This document shows positions 56,101-64,000 of a stretch of 64,000 nt of DNA, one piece after another. Each line of letters starts with the position of its first letter. The first letter of the stretch is position 1. The notes beneath the pieces were generated by a model, which saw only the letters and a program-made list of their open reading frames with translations, did not search any database and was not told where the DNA came from. The translations under genes were made by a program, and so were the position numbers. Source of the DNA: Drosophila miranda (taxonomy: Eukaryota > Arthropoda > Insecta > Diptera > Drosophilidae); contig NC_046676.1 in the NCBI RefSeq assembly GCF_003369915.1, positions 20,194,001 through 20,258,000 on the forward strand, written 5' to 3'.

Positions 56101-56916
56101 AGAAAAGTGGAATGTGACTGTAGGTCCTCCAACCAGACACAAGCCAAGCACTAGCACGGACAGCGTCTGCCCGGGTAGTGGGTTTCCCCTGTCCCCGCGG
56201 CACGGCATAAATTTTCGGTTAAAAAAACGAAAATAACGACAAAGCGTAACTCAAATTAGAAGAAAGGATATAATTTCCAGGAACGACACAGCAAAAAAAA
56301 ACTTTCAAGAAAAAACCGTACGGATGGCAACCATTTGATAACGGTAAAGGAAAACAACCCTGGCGTCGGATGCGGCGAAGAGGATGTGCAGCAGCGCGCA
56401 AGCGAGAACGAATTCGCCGCAACGGGACCCAGCTGTTTTTAGCTGCTCTCTCTTTCTCTTCTGTGATCCGCGGCAACAGCCGGCACAAACAGCAAAAACA
56501 GTGCGCTCTATCTCACTCTCAGACTAACCTTGCCTCCCCCTGCCCCTCTATCGCAATCTCCCTCTCACCCACTCCCTTCTCCGCGCCACAGAACAACACA
56601 GCAAACAAAAGCGGAGCATTTTTGACGTATTACTCCGAATTCGACTACGAATTGGCCGTTTTTAATTTAATGAACCGCGACGGAAGAGGGGATAGCGACA
56701 GACAGACAGTCGTCCCATGACCCCCCCTGCTGGCTCTTCCATGGGACGGGTAAGCAAGAAAACAAACATTCTGCAGATGTGCGAGGGGCAGACCGACCAA
56801 CCCCGGGACTCTGGACTCGGCGGCTCTGTTCCTAGGGGGGATGCGATCCATTCAAATTGAGAATTTTTTCGACTGCTGCTTCGAATGCAAACACTAAAAC
56901 GTCACTTGAGAGAGCG

Positions 56917-56953
<37 letters not shown>

Positions 56954-59900
56954 TGAGTGAAGCTTCCACTTTCCACTCCTTCCACAAAAGTTTCGCGAAA
57001 AATTAATTGCATTGCACTTTTTTGTCAAGGGCTTTTGGTACACAACAGAGCGTGACGGAGTGGGGAGAAGGGTGGGGGCAGAGGTGGCGAAAGAGACCCC
57101 TTCTTCGAGTATATAGAGCTCTGCATAGTGGTGGTAGTTTCCACACATTCATATTTCGTATTTTTCGGCCGGTTTGAGGGGGCGTAGTACATATGAATCA
57201 TCATCAGCCAAGTGGGGTTTAAAAAACACACCGAGGGTCCTGCAGGTCAAACTCATTTTGGGGTAGTATGCGAAAGGGTGGATTTTTAGAGAATTAATGG
57301 GCATTAATAAGTATATGCAACAATATAACACAACACTAGGGCTGACCTACCCTAAAGATTGTTATGTACCAAGCATATACTTGTATACAGGTCCTGGTAT
57401 ATAACCATCTCTCCAGTGGGCTGCTTGCCAGAAGATGTACGAGTATAGTATAGTGGCAGGCAGCGGCTCCACGGGTGGTTTGATGGGATTCGAGGTGGTG
57501 CAGCGGCGCACCAATGCCTTCATTTCCGTCTGAGTAAACCATCAAACGTTTGCTACAGAATTATTAGCAATTCAAGTTGGACGACAAACGCGAATCATGG
57601 CGATATTCCTGATGATGATGATGATGATGATGGAGGAGTAGGAGGAGGGGCACCACACGCTGATGTTGATGTTGATAATAAAAAGTGCTCATGCTGTGGA
57701 CTCTTGCCACGCCTTCGGCTCCACCTCCACCTCCACCTCTAACTCGAACTCCTTTCGCACTGCGTCTCCTCGTACTCCTGGTACTTGCGAAAAGCTCTTG
57801 TAAACGACCAAGTGCCACTCAAGACAGCGTCCAGGTCCACGCCCCCTTGCCCGACAGTTGACAGTTGACAGTTTTTCTGCCTGTTCGTTCTCTTTATTCT
57901 ATTCTATTCAATGCTCTTGCTCTCTACTTCTTTTTCTTCTTCCCCTTCCTCCCTTCCACTCTTCTGAAGATGAATGCAATGGAGCTTATTAAAGCGCAGA
58001 TTTCTCGTAGGGCAGAGTGACAGGGACAGCAAGCGAGCGAGCAAGCGAGATGGATGAAGGCCTGGCATTGGAATTAAAAATTGAGCACGTGCTTTCGCAG
58101 CGAAAGCTCTTCATTGTTGACCTGACAATGAATACCCCCCCACCAGCCACCCTTTTCGAGCTGCCTCCTCACAAAGGGGGCATGCCCGGGCATACCACTT
58201 TCGGGGACTTCAGGGATACCCTGGTTCCATTAATCAGCCTTTCATTAGCAAAAGCCAGATTTGGATGAATGTTGGCCCCATCGCCATTGATTAAAGACAA
58301 ACAACAAGCGGAGACAAACACAAATGCCATTCGTTTACATTTCGTCATCTGTTTTGGCAACATTTCATACAAAACTTCAAATATAAATATTTGAGGGCTA
58401 GCTGCAAGTGTGGCAGGACAGGACCGAAGGGATTAAGTGTCGTGTCTCCCCGTGGCATGTCCTTCCAGCACTCGACACGACGCCCTTCCTGCTGTTGTAA
58501 CCAAATACTCGTTCAACGCCGAAATAACAAGACCAACAACAGAGAAAGGTATGTACATATGTACCATATGTATGTAATTTTCAGTAGTTGAAGCTTTAGA
58601 TACATACCCTCAAGGATTTATTTGTATGGTATGCACCGATTCCAGTAGGGTACAAATTTACCATAAGCGAGTTGCACAAACGGAGAAGCAGGGGATCAAT
58701 ATATCATACATCATTCGATTGAAACTTCTTTCCACGCGTTGCCAACATCTAGGAATGAGAATAATACCCTACTTCTGAAGTATTTCGAAAAGAAACACGG
58801 CAACAAGAGCAACTGTCAGCAATTTGAAAAGGGTTGAGAGCGACAGAAAAAGAGAACCTGAAAACGAAGCTCCGGAGACCTAGGCAACAATACGGATAAT
58901 CCCTGGGACTGCAATGGGAGTGGAGTGGAGTTTTTCCATCAATTAGATGACAATAATCCAAGTCATTTTCTGTTCCTTCTGCTTTGGACTGGACTGGGCT
59001 GGGCTTTGGCGAATCAATTACATTTCCGATTCGCAAATAATTCACTAAAGTAAATGCTCTCCTCTCCCACTCTCTGAGGCTATCCCTCAAATTAGAAACA
59101 GATGATGATGATGATGAGAATAGGGAGAGGCATGCCGAATCAGGAGATGGATATTCATTGAATCGTGCCATTTATTGCCTGCCACATGGCCACTGCCACG
59201 TCTGCTTCGTCTGCTTTCTGCTTTCTGCTGCCTGATGCTACTTCTACTTCACGGGCTTCTGGTTCGACTTGGCCAATTCTGCAGCATTCACACTTTTGGT
59301 GGCTCGACTTGTCAATGGATGCCACTCCCCTTGGGCTCCCTCGCTCCATCTCTCTATCGCCAATAACAATAAAGAACACACACACACACACACACACACA
59401 TACACTCTCGGTGGCAGGGGAATCTGACTAAGTGAAACCAAAGGACAGTGGCAATGGCTCCACAGCTGAGTGGGGGAGCAGTGGCAGCGTCTGTGGCCGT
59501 GGAAGGGGCAGCATAGCATAGTTAATCGTTATTTACAGACAGATAAAGTGCAGAAATATTGCCACAAAGGAGGCAGAGGAGGCAGGGCCAGCGGCAACGG
59601 TAGCTCATGTATCCACTTCCCCGTCAGCTGCCGCATCCTCCTTCCACTCTTGCGGAAAAAAAGGGAAAAAATATCCGCATACGCCTCGAGTAATCGGATT
59701 CCCATGCATGGGCCCGGCCGCCACTGCCACTGCCACCGTCTCCGCCTCCGCCTCCGCGCCTGCCACTGCCACACCAGAGAAAACCTCCGCCTGGGAGTCT
59801 GGAACGATGATAAGGAGGAGTCTGCTGAGAGATGGGGGGGCACGGAGAAGTGCCATTGCCGTACTCGTAAATTCTGGAACCAAGTTGGGACGCCTGCCAA

Positions 59901-60971
59901 AAGAATAGAAAATCAGGCAATGGCCAGGGCCGAGCCAGGGCCGGGCTATGGCCAGAATGTACTTTTCCTCTCGACGCCCCCTTGCCGACGGTTTTGTCTC
60001 TGCCGCTTCCTGTGGCAGGCAGCGGGCGGCAATTTCGTTGCGGAAATCATTGGCCAGAAGATGAAGATGGGGATGTGGGAGTAACTGGAACTGAAAGTGA
60101 AGCTGACGCTGATGCTGAAGCATAGATGGAGCTGCTTAGGCCACACGCTGCTTCTTTTCACACCATAAACCCTGGGCCTTCAACTCGTTTTTGGCGAGTT
60201 TTTTCCTTCGTTTTGTTGTTGTCAAATTCAATTACCTAAAGCCGGAAATGCGTATGCTCCTTAGAAGCTCCTTCCGCTGCCCGACCAAGTTCCGGCCATT
60301 AAACTTTCCCTTGGATCCATTTTGATGGCAGTTTAGATAGAGATTTGCGCCAGTTTTGATCTAGTGTGCAAAAAGGTGTCGACAGGGAGGGGGGCAATGG
60401 CCAGGGCAAGGGCAAGCCGAGCCCAGCTCCAAACTAGAGTTCTTTCGGCGCTGCCTCTGATGTCAATTTGATTTGGGTACATGGGGCTCGTACTCGTACT
60501 CGTACTCGTATGCATGTAATTCAAGCTTGTAACTTTTAATTGCCCAATGGGCAGGCGACCTACGACTCGGGCTCCGACCCGGTCCACAGTCACAGCCACA
60601 GAGAAACCACATAAACCGCACAGAGCGCTGGAATGGCAACAGCACGATTAATGACCCCCATGTCCATCCAATACCAATGTGTGCTCTCTGTCCACTTCTG
60701 GGGCGGAGATCTCTCACACTCTGACCGCACAGGAAATTAAAATGCCTCGGCCGGACCCCAAGCACCAAACTCCAAGCTTGGACGACAACAGGAGACATAA
60801 AACTGAATGTTGATTTCAGAAAGCAATGTCCGGACCCATAATAAGGCCTCCTTCAGCTATCATAGAATAGAATGCCTCGGACATTTGCAATTTGATACTC
60901 ACTTTATGGAACTCCTTCTGCAAACGCAGCAGAGCGCCTTCCACTTCAATCATCCGCTTCTCCAACAAATC
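50124..60971 (-). CDS. large coiled-coil scaffold protein (NCKAP5-like), 5' end not in window
   Basis: Six coding exons in consistent phase: 60971-60903, 53634-53582, 52734-52665, 51831-51292, 51231-50449, 50387-50124 (593 aa visible). The first four encode continuous coiled coil (KRMIEVEGALLRLQKEF, FEKELREQIENMNRIMKSKE, ESLLHSMQQENRSLLTRIRQ, EDNLREEVSMLKGRVRDLEA) followed by GRDEGYCTMSS. Then come acidic and Ser-rich disordered regions and a basic, Pro-rich end (KSKIPPPVPVRRSYAS). The coiled coil, DEGYC-type motif and C-terminal IPPPVPVRR recall the NCKAP5/NCKAP5L microtubule-bundling family; similarity judged from memory, so tentative. The start exon must lie beyond 60971, probably outside the window. 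Confidence 0.72.
54500..54535. repeat. GGGCA minisatellite, about seven copies
   Basis: Uninterrupted pentamer array in the NCKAP5-like intron; copy-number polymorphism expected. Confidence 0.9.
56921..56952. repeat. (GA)n microsatellite
   Basis: About 16 GA units; also a potential GAGA-factor binding platform. Confidence 0.9.
59376..59400. repeat. (CA)n microsatellite
   Basis: About 12 CA units in the NCKAP5-like intron. Confidence 0.9.
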
Positions 60972-63900
60972 CTGCAAAGAACAACAGAACAGAAAAAAAC
61001 CGAAAACTGAAGCACACGCACTGGAACAGGGAATCAGGGAAGGGGATCAACCGGAGCTCTACGTAAATACTTATGTACTTATATACAATATGTACGAAGT
61101 GCTATATATGTGGATGGAATGCAATGCCCAGTAAATAAAAGTTAAAGCCAACTTTTAAATGTGCCATGAATGAATATTTGAATATGGGTGTGTGTACATA
61201 TGAATCATTTCTGTGTGGATGTCCAATGAACCAATGGTATGTGTGTGTGTGTGTGTGTGAGTGAGTGTATTTGTAAACCAAACAGTGCTGCCAAATGGCT
61301 TATTATTATTTTAGGATTGTTTTTGAAAGCTTTTAATACAACTATAACCATTTTAGTCGTTTAAATTATTACGTTTCTTCTAGTGAATATAGAAAGATTT
61401 AAATTAATCGATAAATATCGATATTTGCCTTATCTGCTTATGGGCGGTGAAATAAATAATATGCTTAAACAATCCTCTGAGTGGAGCTAAGATGACTTTC
61501 CAGAGGATAGCCAAATCATTGCAAGATTGCCAATCTTCTAATAATTAATCGATTTTATAGATTGTATATCTACAAGATATACATTCTTTACAGTATGTAA
61601 TTCCACCCCTTTTTCAAAATTCTACAGATGTAGCCAGAGCATGGCTTCTATCCCTAGCAGCACTACCAAATAATAGCTCTTTTGTTCCCACAATATTGTT
61701 TGTTTTTCTGAACACAAAAGTTGGCATCGCTGAAGCGAATGAATGTTAAGAGCAGAGCATGAAAAATAATTATAGTACTACGAAACGAAAAGCAATTGAA
61801 ATTAATTTATGATCTTGTCATGGCTGGGAAAAACGGATTTGAGGTGTAAAAAGCAATTCATTGAACTCTTTTGGGCACAGAAATCAGCTCCATTTCGAAC
61901 TGCAGTGAATGCAACAGCAGCAGCAGAGGAGGAGGAATGGAATGGAATGGAATGGAGCGAATCGGAGCGAGGAGTCACAACACAATAAGTCTGCTTTAAT
62001 CCGCACGCGATACACAGAGAAGGTCTGGGGCAGGTGCAGATTGCAGCAGGAGGAGGAGGAGGAGGAGGAGGAGGAGGAGGCAGCAGCAGCAGACACACAG
62101 GCCGTTCTGTTGCAGGTGTGCTTGGGCAATAATTCACCGGGACCGAGGCACCGACATGCTGCCACAAAGAACTGTGCGGCACACCCGAACTGGGGCCATG
62201 GCATGGACAGACGGGCAAAGCTCCAAATGGAATCTATGGATTCATGGAGATACTTACTCGTACATGAGTACCTGCGGGTATATGCATATGTCGCGGATCC
62301 CCCGGACATGGCGGGGGCTCAAGCAGGAAGTGGAAATGGAAATGGCAATTACCAAGTTTCATCTGTTGTGCCTCTAAAAATGGCCAGCAAAAGTGTCTCT
62401 TTGGCCAAAATGAGACTGAAAAAACAGCAATTGTGACGCCACTCGCTCGTAAAACACGCATTTTCTTTGAGCGTTTCTTTTTGTTGGATTTGTGTGGGGT
62501 TTCTTTTTTGGTAAACACTAAAAATTAGTTGTGGAAGTTGTAAAAATAATTTTTATCGCTTTTAGAAAATGTCTTGTTTGTGTTTTATTGTTTTTTTAGG
62601 TTTTCTTTGAGCATTTTTGCGCAATAGACAAATTGATTTTTGTTGTCGCAACGAGAGGGACAAATGTTGAAAGATTTCGGAACCATAGGCGATCCGTGAT
62701 TAGCGGTCGGAGCGCGTGTTGGCCAGGTCCGAGAATGAATGCCATGATTTGTGGCAGGAAATATGTAATCCCAGTCTCAAGTTGGACCGAAACTACGAAT
62801 GCGAGTGTCCAGAATGGGTATAATATATAAGCGACTATATATCCATATGCTAATGCAGGCAGGCATTGAAATGGAGACGGCGACGGCGACAACAATGGCA
62901 GGCCATAGACTGTGCTGTGGTGCCTCCAGCTGGCGGCAACTTCTGCGCATGTGCAACAGAAACGGAATCAGAGGCAGAACCAGAAGCAGAAGCAGTCACA
63001 GTGGCAGTGGCAGCCAGAGATGTGTGCTAGAGGACCAGACGGAGGAGCAAACACAGCAAATAAATAGCAACAGGTTCGTTGAACTCTCCTCAATCACACA
63101 ATTGCAACAGAGTGGCAGCTTCAGCTGTGTGGCATCCACGCATTGCATGGCAAGAACGTGACTGGGTTCTGATGATGCACTGCAGCGGCAGAAGCAGCTG
63201 TGGCAGGTCCATTGTGTTGGTGTGTGTGTGTGTTTTTGCAGCAATAATCGAGATGCCATTTGGCAAATTTGTGCCCTGACGGCCGCCAGCTGTGAGTGGG
63301 TGTCTTCGGATCCAGTGGATTCCTGCCTCCTGCCTCTCATTGTGTTTGGTAATCGATACACGCAATGTCTCGCCGAGATTCGTGCTGAACCATGTGGTAC
63401 GTGGAACGTGGAACGTGCAACGTGGAGGAGGAGAGCGAGCCCCTTCAATTAGCAGGACCACGGCTCTGGTCTGATCTGGCCATGGCTGGCCTTATACAGT
63501 AGAGTGGAATTCTGGGAAACATTACCACGTCAACTACCATTTACATAGAGGAGTTACCACGTTCTGCCTCTATCCCTGCCCCTGCCCCTGCCCCTACCCC
63601 TGCCCCTACCTCTACCTCCACCTCTCACTTTGCAGCGCTGTCTGAGAGTCTGAAGCGGAGCTAAAACGGCCAGAGTGAGGCCTCATTTGCAGTCGCTTAT
63701 GGACCACGGCACAGGGGATGGCTGTAACTACCATAAATCAAGTGCTCAAAGCCGCGCATGCGCCATACTTAGTGCTATTAAAACGTCACGGAAGTTGCAA
63801 CGTGATCGGCGAACCAGAGGCTGAACGGGATGCCAGGCGGAATGCAATCGCCGCCTGGGAAACGCTGTATCCAGCCGCAGAACAGAACAGCCTGGAAGAC

Positions 63901-64000
63901 GATAATTGTCAACGTTTATACGAGTATATGCGGATCAATTAGAGTTGCAGCTGGATTAACCCCGGATGCCGCCAACTCTGGTTCTCCTTCGCGGGAAAGT
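60972..64000. other. upstream region of the NCKAP5-like gene
   Basis: 3 kb lacking a clear exon of the large gene. It contains GT repeats at 61238-61258, paired ATCGAT motifs at 61405-61423, a GGA run at 62046-62078, and a hexameric (CCCCTG/CCCCTA)n array at about 63566-63607. One small frame at 63718-63942 is listed separately. Confidence 0.5.
63718..63942 (+). CDS. possible small protein, 74 aa
   Basis: Uninterrupted ATG-to-stop frame with ordinary amino-acid balance rather than low complexity: MAVTTINQVLKAAHAPYLVL at the start and EAERDARRNAIAAWETLYPA, QRLYEYMRIN near the end. No signal peptide, helix or domain recognised, and no convincing promoter. It lies alone near the window end. Could be a chance frame in an upstream intron. 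Confidence 0.25.
   Translation: MAVTTINQVLKAAHAPYLVLLKRHGSCNVIGEPEAERDARRNAIAAWETLYPAAEQNSLEDDNCQRLYEYMRIN

Larger units (their letters stand above)
53635..60902 (-). other. 7.3-kb intron of the NCKAP5-like gene
   Basis: No supported internal gene. It contains many simple repeats: a GGCGAC run at 53868-53892, GGGCA minisatellite 54500-54535, (CCAT)n at 55697-55718, (GA)n at 56921-56952, (GAT)n near 57610-57630, (CA)n at 59376-59400 and ACTCGT repeats at 60487-60510. Open frames at 59.5-60.1 kb overlap each other on both strands and look compositional. It could host alternative promoters. Confidence 0.55.

Noticed and set aside
59529-60123. Several overlapping 100-200-codon frames on both strands
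   Set aside because: All stay open only because of GCC/GGC-rich simple sequence; no conserved motif.
62247-62262. Possible mini-exon of the NCKAP5-like gene (ATG TAC GA before GTAAGT on minus strand)
   Set aside because: Its phase 2 end does not match the phase 0 start of the exon at 60971.
61909-62436. 175-codon plus-strand frame with poly-Glu
   Set aside because: Driven by a GGA repeat; frame crosses simple sequence and shows no domain.

Overview
This is insect genomic DNA, clearly Drosophila. It has short GT-AG introns of 52-85 bp, TATA-driven cuticle genes, DRE (TATCGATA) promoters, CAG/CAA-rich coding runs and proteins that align almost residue for residue with known D. melanogaster proteins. 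Two interspersed repeats (about 11.02-11.37 kb and 16.47-16.82 kb) look like families I associate with the obscura group, so D. pseudoobscura or a relative, Muller element C, is my best guess. That species call is inference.

From 0 to 25 kb lies the 47E cuticle region. It holds the 3' part of Or47a, then Cpr47Ea, Cpr47Eb, a half-size CaCA exchanger (CG13223-like), Cpr47Ec, Cpr47Ed, Cpr47Ee, Cpr47Ef, TpnC47D and Cpr47Eg. The Cpr genes encode secreted Rebers-Riddiford (RR-1) chitin-binding cuticle proteins on both strands. They are separated by 1-3 kb of non-coding DNA, presumably stage- and tissue-specific enhancers. Cpr47Ef contains the most striking structure in the window: ten near-identical tandem exons with near-identical introns.

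From 25 to 40 kb is a compact housekeeping block: a TRAPPC2L homologue and Vhl sharing a 300-bp divergent promoter, the WD40 protein Wdr48/UAF1, a small membrane protein (CG13220-like), an FBXL6-like F-box/LRR protein, two related CIMIP2/FAM166-type axonemal proteins, and dare (adrenodoxin reductase). A tiny two-exon secreted-peptide gene is nested on the opposite strand in dare's first intron.

From 40 to 49 kb comes a locus in which three alternative first exons splice to one shared C-terminal exon, giving three different single-pass membrane proteins that all end in a dilysine KKSN signal. It is followed by ox (complex III subunit), mRpL18, tafazzin (two alternative first exons) and the Mos kinase, whose start codon is split by an intron. 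I recall ox, tafazzin and mos from a different cytological block (49C) in D. melanogaster, so a rearrangement junction probably lies between about 31.6 and 43 kb.

From 50 to 64 kb are the 3' exons of a large minus-strand coiled-coil gene resembling the NCKAP5 family. Its 7-kb intron and further upstream DNA are full of simple repeats. Its 5' end is not in the window.
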